The translations under genes were made by a program, and so were the position numbers. The notes below the pieces were generated by a model. The model ran no database searches, was not told where the DNA came from, and was given only the letters and a program-made list of their open reading frames with translations. A stretch of 14,130 nt of DNA. Source: an uncultured Gemmatimonadota bacterium. GTDB taxonomy: Bacteria; Gemmatimonadota; Gemmatimonadetes; Gemmatimonadales; Gemmatimonadaceae. Where the stretch lies: positions 1 to 14,130 of the forward strand of contig CAMPKM010000029.1 in assembly GCA_946887155.1 (NCBI GenBank), in the 5' to 3' direction. Below are positions 6,964 to 14,106 of the stretch, in pieces. Positions within the stretch are counted from its first letter, which is position 1. Each line of letters opens with the position of its first letter.

Positions 6964-6990
6964 CACTTCCTTATCCTGCTACATTGGCTC

Positions 6991-7437
6991 ATGCGACTGA
7001 TCCGGGCCTGGGCCTATTGTGCGGCCACCGATGCCGTCTTCGCCACTGTCCTGTCGATGATATACGGACGTGGTCCGGCCGGGGTCTGGAAAGGTGTTGC
7101 CGCGACCCCCTTCGGTCCCGACATGCTGAACCAGGGCGCGCGCGCCACGCTCATCGGACTTGGCATTCACCTGTGCGTCGCGTTCACCTGGAGCACCATC
7201 CTCTTCCTCCTGGTTACACGAATCTCCGCGCTTGCACGGCTGCTCGAGTCGCCGTTTGGTATAATGAAGGTGGCCGTGATCTACGGCCCGTGTATCTGGT
7301 TGTTCATGTCCTTCGTGGTCATCCAATTGGCCACCCACCAGCCGCCGGCGATAACCTACCGTTGGTGGATCCAGCTCGCTGGGCACATCCTGTTCGTCGC
7401 CACCCCGATCGCCGTGGGGTTGAAGCAAAAACGTTGA
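6991..7437 (+). CDS. Four-helix integral membrane protein, function unknown
   Basis: A 148-residue hydrophobic protein with four predicted transmembrane helices at about 7-25, 51-76, 88-113 and 122-143 and a short basic tail (GLKQKR). The layout of helix 1, then a loop with VWKGVAATPFGPDMLNQGARATLIGLGIH, then three helices resembles a family of small uncharacterised membrane proteins, in which a GVA..G....GG..TA.LG..LH loop links the first two helices. I recall that family by pattern only and assign no function. The ATG at 6991 has no clear Shine-Dalgarno; the leader from the candidate promoter would be only about 20 nt. It is divergent from the propeller gene (56 nt apart) and 128 nt upstream of the peptidase gene, so it may be transcribed alone. 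Confidence 0.75.
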   Translation: MRLIRAWAYCAATDAVFATVLSMIYGRGPAGVWKGVAATPFGPDMLNQGARATLIGLGIHLCVAFTWSTILFLLVTRISALARLLESPFGIMKVAVIYGPCIWLFMSFVVIQLATHQPPAITYRWWIQLAGHILFVATPIAVGLKQKR

Positions 7438-7479
7438 GCCGGCAAACCAACGGTAGAGATGGCTCACGAGTCCTCCTTC

Positions 7480-7493
7480 TTGACAGGTGTCAA
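7480..7493. promoter_or_regulatory. TTGACA/TGTCAA palindrome upstream of the M1 peptidase gene
   Basis: A perfect 6-bp inverted repeat TTGACA and TGTCAA is separated by GG, 73 nt before the peptidase ATG. It has the form of a dimeric-regulator operator, and its left arm is also a perfect -35 hexamer. No good -10 is found at 16-19 nt spacing, so the promoter reading is weak. The cognate regulator is unknown. Confidence 0.35.
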
Positions 7494-7565
7494 ACTGGGA
7501 AAAGCGCTACCCGTTCGCAAAATTTTTCAGCTTGATCCCGATCGTTGGCCCAAACCCGAATCGTC

Positions 7566-9569
7566 ATGCGCCCGCTGATTGCTATCCTCCTCGTGTCGCC
7601 CGCACTCGCATCCGCGCAAGCTGGCTCTGCCCAGCAAGGAACGCAGCTGCCTGAGCGTGCCATCCGGCGCGACATCCCGATCACGAACGCCATCCGGGGT
7701 GCGTACGAAGCCGGAACGCGCGATTCGACGGGCAAGCCCGGGCGCAACTACTGGCAACTCCGGACGGACTACACGATCCAGGCGCGGCTGGACCCAGCAA
7801 CACAGACGATCACCGGCAGCGAAACCATAACGCTGCATAACGACAGTCCCGATCCACTTACCGAGATCCGGCTGCGGCTCGATCACAACATCTTCCGTCC
7901 CACCTCGCCGCAGGGGTTGTCCACTCCGGCAGAAACGACGGACGGCATGGTGGTGACGCGCCTGCTCGTGAATGGCGCAGCGGTCAACCTGAACGCACCG
8001 CCTTCCGGCGGGGGGCGAGGCGGGCGAGGGGGACGAGGCGGCCAGCCGACGGCACTCCGCGCGATCGACTTTCACCGCACCAACGCGCGCATTACCCTGC
8101 CCACACCCGTGGCACCACGGTCCACCGCCACGCTGGCGATCGACTGGCACACCAAGCTCCCCGGCGGGCCCGATGGATCCGGGCATCGCATGACGCAGCG
8201 CTGGGCTGACACGCTCTTCCAACCGACGCAGTGGTTCCCGCGCGTCGCCAAATACGACGACCTGCGCGGCTGGGACACGCAGGTGTACCTCGGGCCCGCG
8301 GAGTTTTACAACAACTTCGGCCGTTTCGATGTCCGCATCACCGTGCCTGGTGGATGGATCGTGAGCGGTACGGGCGTGCTGCAGAACCCGAACGAAGTGC
8401 TGACACCCACGGCCCGCCAGCGTCTGGCGAAAGTCCTGACCTCTGACTCCATCACAACAATTGTCGGAACCGATGAAGTCGGACCCGGCGCGGCAACGGC
8501 GAACGGAACTACCCTGACGTGGCACTTCGTTGCCGAGCAGGTGAACGACTTCGCCTGGGCAACCGCGAAGAAGTTTGTCTGGCAGGCAACGCGCGCAACA
8601 ATTCCCACCAAGGGGCCGGTGCCCATCCACATGGTATTCCTTCCGGGTCGCGCGAACCTGTTCCGCGACGCCGGCCAGATTGCTCGCCACGCGCTCGAGT
8701 TCTACTCGAAGCTGTGGGCACCATATCCCTTCCCGCAGCTCACGCTGCAGGATGGGCCGAGCGCCGGCATGGAATACCCAATGGTGATCAACTCCAATCG
8801 CGGCGCGGCGGACCACGAAGCGGCGCACCAATGGTGGCCGATGATGGTGGGCACCAACGAGTCGTGGTACGGGTGGATGGACGAGGGCTTCAACCAGTAC
8901 ATGAACATCCTCTCCGATGCCGACGACGAAAAGACAGCGCCCGAACTCGACTCGCTCGGCCAGCGTTATGGCCGAACCAGTGGCGACGAGTGGGAAGCGC
9001 CGATGATGTGGAACGCCAACTGGGCGGGCCCGATGTACGGCTTCCAGACCTACTCCAAGACGCCGCTGATGCTGTCGATGCTGGGCGGCATCGTCGGAGA
9101 CAGCGCCGTGCAGCGTGCCATGAGCAATTACACGACGGCGTGGGCGTTCAAGCATCCCTCGCCGTGGGACTACATGTTCTTCATGAGCAATCAGCTCCAG
9201 CAGGACCTCGGCTGGTTCTGGTACTACTGGCTATTCACCACCGAGCGGGTGGACGGACGCATCCAGTCGGTGGCGAAAAGCGGCAACGTGACGAACGTGA
9301 CCGTGCGGCAGGACGGCCACATGCCGTCACCCGTCGTGCTGCGGGTGGAGTTCGCGCCCGGCGGTGCGCCAATCCAGATGATGCCTAACGCCAGAGCCGA
9401 GGGCGCGAATGCGGCGATCGTCACCTGGCCGGTGAACGTCTGGTTCGGCGGGAGCAGGACGTTCGTGGCGGCGCTCGACTTTGGCGGCCGGGAAATCCGG
9501 AAGGTCACACTCGATCCGTTCGGCCGGTTCCCCGATCGGGACCCCGGCGACAATTCCTGGCCCAGGTAG
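7566..9569 (+). CDS. Secreted M1-family zinc metallopeptidase
   Basis: A 667-residue exported peptidase of the M1 (gluzincin) aminopeptidase family. Residues 1-20 form a signal peptide (RPLIAILLVSPALASA). The zinc site is HEAAH at 417-421 with the third ligand Glu440 in the sequence WMDEGF, giving the family's H-E-x-x-H-x18-E spacing. GMEYP, about 20 residues earlier, is this branch's version of GAMEN. Tyr496 in YSKTPLM is the likely transition-state tyrosine. The N-terminal half is the usual beta-saddle (DYTIQARLDPATQTITGSETITLHN). A glycine/arginine-rich loop (G148-G159, RGG repeated) interrupts it. The ATG at 7566 is chosen because the signal peptide begins there; a TTG at 7545 would add seven residues. 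Neither has a Shine-Dalgarno. It probably degrades peptides in the periplasm or outside the cell; the substrate is unknown. It is transcribed alone, with a hairpin after the stop. Confidence 0.92.
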   Translation: MRPLIAILLVSPALASAQAGSAQQGTQLPERAIRRDIPITNAIRGAYEAGTRDSTGKPGRNYWQLRTDYTIQARLDPATQTITGSETITLHNDSPDPLTEIRLRLDHNIFRPTSPQGLSTPAETTDGMVVTRLLVNGAAVNLNAPPSGGGRGGRGGRGGQPTALRAIDFHRTNARITLPTPVAPRSTATLAIDWHTKLPGGPDGSGHRMTQRWADTLFQPTQWFPRVAKYDDLRGWDTQVYLGPAEFYNNFGRFDVRITVPGGWIVSGTGVLQNPNEVLTPTARQRLAKVLTSDSITTIVGTDEVGPGAATANGTTLTWHFVAEQVNDFAWATAKKFVWQATRATIPTKGPVPIHMVFLPGRANLFRDAGQIARHALEFYSKLWAPYPFPQLTLQDGPSAGMEYPMVINSNRGAADHEAAHQWWPMMVGTNESWYGWMDEGFNQYMNILSDADDEKTAPELDSLGQRYGRTSGDEWEAPMMWNANWAGPMYGFQTYSKTPLMLSMLGGIVGDSAVQRAMSNYTTAWAFKHPSPWDYMFFMSNQLQQDLGWFWYYWLFTTERVDGRIQSVAKSGNVTNVTVRQDGHMPSPVVLRVEFAPGGAPIQMMPNARAEGANAAIVTWPVNVWFGGSRTFVAALDFGGREIRKVTLDPFGRFPDRDPGDNSWPR

Positions 9570-9592
9570 CTGGAGGCGGACCCAGAAGCCGG

Positions 9593-9625
9593 ACCGGCAC
9601 CAAGGGAGGCCCCTTGGCTGCCGGT
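9593..9625 (+). terminator. Hairpin terminator after the M1 peptidase gene
   Basis: ACCGGCA-CCAAGGG (9593-9606) pairs with CCCTTGG (9611-9617) and TGCCGGT (9619-9625), with one bulged C at 9618, giving a 14-bp stem and a 4-nt loop. It begins 24 nt after the peptidase stop. No T run follows, so a rho-independent function is uncertain. It also sits at the edge of the efflux operon's control region. Confidence 0.5.
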
Positions 9626-9631
9626 GTTGAA

Positions 9632-9656
9632 TTCAGTACGTTTAGTACGTGCTTAA
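9632..9656. promoter_or_regulatory. Imperfect palindromic operator over the start codon of the efflux-operon regulator
   Basis: The arms TTnAGnACGT (9632-9641) and ACGTnCTnAA (9647-9656) form a 25-bp dyad. Within it AGTACGT occurs twice as a direct repeat (9635-9641 and 9644-9650). The dyad covers the GTG start at 9649. A MarR-fold dimer encoded by the adjacent gene is the obvious candidate binder, which would give autorepression of the whole operon. The pattern is seen; the binding is inferred. Confidence 0.55.
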
Positions 9657-10152
9657 CAAAAGAAAAGCCAAGGCTCGGGCTGGTGCCGGCCAGAACCTCG
9701 CCGCGCAGGACGCCTTCATCGAGGAGATGGGGCTCATCCTGTCCGCCGACGGACTGCCGCGAATCGGCGGCCGGCTTCTCGCCCTGCTCCTCATCACTGA
9801 AGCGGACATATCGCTTGACGACCTCGCCCGACGACTCCGCGTCAGCAAGCCCAGCATCAGTACGAACGCGCGGCTTCTCGAGATGCGCGGCGTCATCGAG
9901 AAGGTGAGTCGGACCGCGGACCGGCGCGACTACTACCGCGTCGCTGATTACGTGCTCGAACGGACCATGCAGCAGCGCCTGACGAGACTTCGCCGGCTGC
10001 AATCGTGTGTGGCGACGGCACGAACGGCGCTGTCCACTCCGCCAACCGTGACGCGCCGGCTCGAATCGTTCGAGACGGCTTGCTCTCACCTGAGCGAAAT
10101 CACCTCGGCGGCCCTCTCCAGGTTGGAGCCCGCCGGCCACGAAAGAACCTGA
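9649..10152 (+). CDS. GbsR/MarR-type transcriptional regulator of the efflux operon
   Basis: A 167-residue winged-helix DNA-binding protein. The N-terminal helix FIEEMGLILSADGLPRIGGRLLALLLI is typical of the GbsR branch of the MarR superfamily. The helix-turn-helix follows (SLDDLARRLRVSKPSISTNARLLEMRGVIEKVSR, about 55-88), and DRRDYYRV forms the wing. The C-terminal helices (90-167) should form the dimer interface. The start is GTG at 9649: a TAG lies two codons upstream, and the next in-frame ATG (9727) would remove part of the first helix. There is no Shine-Dalgarno. The start lies inside the palindrome at 9632-9656, suggesting autoregulation and possibly a leaderless transcript. Its TGA overlaps the TolC gene start by 1 nt, tying it to the pump genes. 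It is most likely a repressor relieved by a substrate of the pump; the inducer is unknown. Confidence 0.85.
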   Translation: MLNKRKAKARAGAGQNLAAQDAFIEEMGLILSADGLPRIGGRLLALLLITEADISLDDLARRLRVSKPSISTNARLLEMRGVIEKVSRTADRRDYYRVADYVLERTMQQRLTRLRRLQSCVATARTALSTPPTVTRRLESFETACSHLSEITSAALSRLEPAGHERT

Positions 10153-11480
10153 TGTATTGCCTTTTCAGCCGCGCGTCGAGGCTCGCCCTCGCCGTCGTCA
10201 TTGCCGTCCCCTCGCTGGCGCGTGCGCAGGACCCTGCGCTTCGACTGTCACTGCATGACGCCGTCACGTTGGCACGCAGTCAGAGCACCGTTGCCGCGCT
10301 GGCCGCCATCCGTGCCGAGGAAATCGGCGCCCGCGTCGGACAACGGCGGGCCGACCTGCTCCCGTCCCTGTCGGTGATCGCCGCCGACGGGGCGCGCACG
10401 TTCAACACGGCCTCGTTCGGACTCCCGCTACCGGGTTTCGATCCGAACGGAAGCATCGTCGGGCCGGTTCGTACGGTCGACCTGCGGGCGCGAGTGGGAA
10501 TGAGCCTCTACGACCCGGCCGCTCTCGCTCGATACCGCGGCGCCAGGGTTGTTGCTGACAGCGCTGACGCGGCCCATGAAGCGGCCATGGACGCTGCCGC
10601 CTTCACCGCTGCCAGTGCTTACCTCAGGGCACTGCGCGCCGAGGCAAACCTGTCGGCGCGAGCGGCTGATTCCGCGGCTGCTGCACAACTCGTCGGCATC
10701 GCGCGCGACGTGCTCGCGGCCGGAATGGGTGTCGCACTCGACGTCACGCGCGCCGAGGCGCAGATGGCTGGCGTGCGCTCGCAGCTGGCCGCGGCCCGGA
10801 ACGAACAACGCCAGGCCGAGCTGGTGCTGCGCCGCGCGTTAGGCGTGCCGCTCGACAAGCCCCTGGTGCTGGACGACTCCCTGGTCGTGCCCACCATCGA
10901 CCTCCCGGGCGAAACGGAAGCGATCGAACTCGCACTCCACTCGAGGCCCGAGCTGCGAGCCGCGGAGGCCGGGGCGAGTGCTGCCCGGCTCGCGCGCAAC
11001 GCGGCCGCCGCCGCGAGACTTCCCTCGGTCGGAGCGTTCGCGGACCAGGGATACACGAGCGCCGGGTATGCGCACCTGTTGCGTACGTGGGCGTTCGGGC
11101 TGCAGTTGTCAGTGCCCGTCTTCGAGGGCGGACGCACGGAAAGCCGTGTCGAGGAACAATCGGCCGTCCTGCGCGCCGCCGAGTTGCGGCTCGCCGACGT
11201 GACGGATCAGGTGTCCCTCGAGGTGCGGACCGCCCTGCTCGATCTCGGTTCCGCCACCGAACAGGTCGCGCTCGCCCGCGAACGATTGCGGCTGGCGAAC
11301 GCTGAAGTGGACCAGGCCCAGGAACGCTTCCGCGCGGGCGTCGCCGGAAACGCCGATGTCATCAGCGCGTTGCTCGCGCTGACGGCCTCACGAGCGCAAC
11401 TCATCGACGCCGAAACCTCACTCCGCTATTCACAAGTCGCTCTCGCACGTGCCGAGGGCCGCATTTCTGAAATTCACTGA
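10152..11480 (+). CDS. TolC-family outer membrane efflux channel
   Basis: The 442-residue outer-membrane component of the tripartite pump. The signal peptide ends at ARA before QDP (about residue 25). The mature protein has the two-fold repeated outer membrane efflux protein architecture: LSLHDAVTLARSQ at the start of the first repeat, long Ala/Glu/Arg-rich coiled helices, the strand FGLQLSVPVFEGGRTESRVEEQ, and a last helix RFRAGVAGNADVISALLALTASRAQLIDAE, where TolC members usually have the motif F..G..s..dvl. The start at 10152 overlaps the regulator stop (TGATG), so it is read by coupled translation. The longer frame from 10005 is the regulator's coding region in another frame and is rejected. 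The EmrA-type adaptor begins 2 nt after the stop. Together they would form a channel from the inner membrane to the outside. Confidence 0.92.
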   Translation: MYCLFSRASRLALAVVIAVPSLARAQDPALRLSLHDAVTLARSQSTVAALAAIRAEEIGARVGQRRADLLPSLSVIAADGARTFNTASFGLPLPGFDPNGSIVGPVRTVDLRARVGMSLYDPAALARYRGARVVADSADAAHEAAMDAAAFTAASAYLRALRAEANLSARAADSAAAAQLVGIARDVLAAGMGVALDVTRAEAQMAGVRSQLAAARNEQRQAELVLRRALGVPLDKPLVLDDSLVVPTIDLPGETEAIELALHSRPELRAAEAGASAARLARNAAAAARLPSVGAFADQGYTSAGYAHLLRTWAFGLQLSVPVFEGGRTESRVEEQSAVLRAAELRLADVTDQVSLEVRTALLDLGSATEQVALARERLRLANAEVDQAQERFRAGVAGNADVISALLALTASRAQLIDAETSLRYSQVALARAEGRISEIH

Positions 11481-11482
11481 TC

Positions 11483-12520
11483 ATGATACGTCGCAACCTG
11501 CTCATTGCACCTGCCGTTGTCGTTCTCGCCGTCGCTGCGTGGTGGGGGTACGGCAAGTGGCAATCCGGCAAGGACCGCGAAGCCACCGAAGACGCCCAGG
11601 TCGACGCACGCATCGTCCCCGTCGTGAACAAGGTGGCCGGCTACGTCGCGCGCGTTCGAGTGCACGAGAACGAAACAGTGCTGGCGGGCGATACGCTGGT
11701 CGTTATCGATGACGCCGAGCTGCGCGTTCGACTCGCCCAGGCCGATGCGGAACTGGCTGCCGCTCAGGCCCAGCTCGGGACCGGGGGCCAGGCAACAGCG
11801 GCGATCGACGTTTCCGTTGGCCAGCAAGCTGCGCTCGAGGCGCAACTCGATGCCGCCCGGGCCAATGCTCGCCGCGGTCGCGCCGACCTCACCCGCATAA
11901 GCGGTCTGGCTGACAAGCAGATCATTTCTCGTCAGGCACTGGATGCCGCGCGGGCGGCAGTGGACGCGGCTGATGCGCAGGTCACTGCGCTCGAGCGACA
12001 GGTCGGCGCGGCTGGAGCTGGCGTCACGAGTTCCCGAGCCGGTCTTCGTCTGGCACGCGCACGATTCGATGCCGCGCGCGCGGCCAGAGACAACGCGGCC
12101 CTGCAGCTTTCCTATGCCACGATACTCGCTCCGGCACAGGGGGTGGTCTCCCGGAAGACGGTCGAGGTGGGACAGTTAGTCCAGGCCGGGCAGCCGGTGC
12201 TCTCGATCGTGGCGTTGGACAGCGTCTGGGTGACGGCCAACTACAAGGAAACCCAGGTTGCCGTCATGCATCCGGGCCAGGAAGTGGAGCTGGAAGTGGA
12301 CGCCTACCCGGACTGCCACGCGCACGGAAAGCTCGAGAGCATCAGCTCGGCCACCGGTTCGCGCTTCGCCCTGATTCCGCCTGACAACGCGACGGGCAAT
12401 TTCACCAAGGTGGTGCAACGCGTTCCGGTGCGCATCCAGGTCCTCGACGGGTGTGGTGAAGGGCGGCCGTTGCGGCCGGGTATGTCGGTGGAGGCGGTGG
12501 TCCACACGGGTCCGGCGTGA
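11483..12520 (+). CDS. emrA: EmrA-type periplasmic adaptor (HlyD/membrane fusion protein family)
   Basis: A 345-residue adaptor linking the EmrB-type pump to the TolC channel. There is one N-terminal membrane anchor at about residues 5-23, with most of the protein in the periplasm. TEDAQVDARIVPVVNKVAGYV starts the first half of the lipoyl domain (about 36-75). Long alpha-helical hairpin segments rich in Ala/Arg (about 80-205) follow. ATILAPAQGVVSRKTVEVGQLV is the second lipoyl half, and the beta-barrel contains NYKETQV. The late motif NATGNFTKVVQRVPVRI is characteristic of EmrA and its close relatives. It lies 2 nt after the TolC gene with no clear Shine-Dalgarno, and its stop overlaps the pump gene start by 4 nt (GTGA). 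All expected family parts are present and nothing looks truncated. Confidence 0.93.
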   Translation: MIRRNLLIAPAVVVLAVAAWWGYGKWQSGKDREATEDAQVDARIVPVVNKVAGYVARVRVHENETVLAGDTLVVIDDAELRVRLAQADAELAAAQAQLGTGGQATAAIDVSVGQQAALEAQLDAARANARRGRADLTRISGLADKQIISRQALDAARAAVDAADAQVTALERQVGAAGAGVTSSRAGLRLARARFDAARAARDNAALQLSYATILAPAQGVVSRKTVEVGQLVQAGQPVLSIVALDSVWVTANYKETQVAVMHPGQEVELEVDAYPDCHAHGKLESISSATGSRFALIPPDNATGNFTKVVQRVPVRIQVLDGCGEGRPLRPGMSVEAVVHTGPA

Positions 12521-14106
12521 CGGCGTCCGCGGTCGCGTTACCCGGCGCACTCGCCGACGAAGGGGATCCGCATCGCTGGCTGATCGCCATCGCCGCCACG
12601 TTGGCGTCGCTGATGCAGGTGATCGACACGTCGATCGTGAACGTGGCCATTCCACACATGATGGGCGAGCTGGGCGCCAGCATCGACGAGATCGCGTGGG
12701 TGTCGACGGGTTACATCCTGGCCAGCGTCATCATCATTCCGATGACGGCCTGGCTCTCCGGCTTTTTCGGACGGAAGCGCTATTTCACGACGTCGATCCT
12801 GATCTTCACCGCCGCCTCGTTCTTCTGCGGGGCGTCGTCGACGCTGCCCACGCTCATCTTCTGGCGCATCGTGCAGGGGATCGGCGGTGGCGCCCTGCTC
12901 TCCACGTCACAGGCGGTGATCTTCGAAGCGTTCCCGAAGCGGGAAGTGGGCACGGCCATGGCCGTGTTCGGGCTGGGCGTCATGGTCGGGCCGACGATCG
13001 GGCCAACGTTAGGCGGCTTCCTGACCGACAACTACAGCTGGCCATGGATTTTCTACATCAACCTGCCGATCGGGGCGGCCGCCGCGGTGATGGCGATGAT
13101 GTACGTCCATGATGCGGCGCATCACCAACGGGCCCGGACGATCGACTTCCTGGGCATCGCGATCCTGGCCGTCAGTGTGTCGGCGTTGCAGTACTTCGTG
13201 GAACACGGGCAGCGCGACGACTGGTTCAACTCGCCACTGATGGCGACCCTGGCAATCGGCGGGCTGATTGGCGTGGCGCTGCTGGTGTGGCGTGAACTCT
13301 CGATCGATCATCCGGTCATCAACTTCCGTGTGCTTCGCCATCGCGACGTCTGGATCGGCGTGGTGATCGGGGTCATGTTCGGCGTCGGGTTGTTCGGGTC
13401 GGTGTTCATCCTGCCGATCTTTCTCCAGGGCAACTTGCGGATGTCGGCGTGGCAGACGGGTATGGTGATCCTGCCCGGGGCCATCATGACGGCGATCTCG
13501 ATGGTGATCGCGGGGCGCTTGAGCAATCGCGTCGACGCCCGGGTCATGGTCTGCGTTGGCGTGCTGCTGTTCGGTTTCTCCATGTGGCGGCTGTCGCACA
13601 TCACGCCGCTCTCCGGCGCCCACGACTTCTTCTGGCCGCTGGTGTGGCGTGGACTGGGGCTGGGCTTGATGTTCGTGCCGCTGACGAACATCACGCTCGC
13701 CGACCTCGATCCGCGCGAAGTCCAGGACGGCGCGGCGATCTCGATCTTCGCCAGGTCGTTAGGCGGTTCGTTCGGGATCGCCGGCATGGCCGCTCTGCTC
13801 ACCCGCTTCACGATGCAGGCACGCGAAGCCCTCGGGGCGAACCTGGGCGCGAACGACCCCATGGTGATGCAGCACCTCGGCGCCATCACCCGTGGGCTCG
13901 CCACGCGCGGGCTGGATGCCGATGCCGCCCACAAGGCGGCGCTGAGCATCATGGACGGTCAGCTGTACGCGCAGGCAAGCGCCATCGGATTTTCGAAAGT
14001 CTACCTGCTGAGCGGCCTGATCCTGGTAATGACGCTTCCCCTGCTCCTCCTCGTCAGGCACACCAGGCCCACGACGCCGGCTGGTCATGCCATCGCGGCG
14101 GAGTAG
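12517..14106 (+). CDS. emrB: EmrB-type DHA2 multidrug efflux transporter (MFS, 14 TM)
   Basis: A 529-residue inner-membrane proton-drug antiporter of the DHA2 major facilitator family. The first helix carries QVIDTSIVNVAIPHM with the conserved Asp37. FFGRKRYF after helix 2 is motif A, RIVQGIGGGALL lies in helix 4 (motif B region), and GVMVGPTIGPTLGGFL in helix 5 is the antiporter motif C. NYSWPWIFYINLPIG is the usual EmrB segment before helix 6. Hydrophobic segments continue to the C-terminus, consistent with 14 helices, and the length is normal. The GTG start overlaps the adaptor's stop by 4 nt. With the TolC and EmrA-type genes it would export hydrophobic toxic compounds straight across both membranes. 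The actual substrates are unknown. No terminator is visible in the 24 nt that remain after the stop. Confidence 0.93.
   Translation: MTASAVALPGALADEGDPHRWLIAIAATLASLMQVIDTSIVNVAIPHMMGELGASIDEIAWVSTGYILASVIIIPMTAWLSGFFGRKRYFTTSILIFTAASFFCGASSTLPTLIFWRIVQGIGGGALLSTSQAVIFEAFPKREVGTAMAVFGLGVMVGPTIGPTLGGFLTDNYSWPWIFYINLPIGAAAAVMAMMYVHDAAHHQRARTIDFLGIAILAVSVSALQYFVEHGQRDDWFNSPLMATLAIGGLIGVALLVWRELSIDHPVINFRVLRHRDVWIGVVIGVMFGVGLFGSVFILPIFLQGNLRMSAWQTGMVILPGAIMTAISMVIAGRLSNRVDARVMVCVGVLLFGFSMWRLSHITPLSGAHDFFWPLVWRGLGLGLMFVPLTNITLADLDPREVQDGAAISIFARSLGGSFGIAGMAALLTRFTMQAREALGANLGANDPMVMQHLGAITRGLATRGLDADAAHKAALSIMDGQLYAQASAIGFSKVYLLSGLILVMTLPLLLLVRHTRPTTPAGHAIAAE

Noticed and set aside
7435..7466. TGAGCC...GGCTCA inverted repeat at the end of the membrane-protein gene as a terminator.
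   Set aside because: The stem is only 6 bp with a 20-nt loop and no T run, so it is not convincing.
7527..9155. A 542-codon open frame on the minus strand opposite the M1 peptidase.
   Set aside because: It is a high-G+C antisense shadow: Arg/His-rich with no recognisable domain, while the plus strand encodes a complete peptidase with its zinc site.
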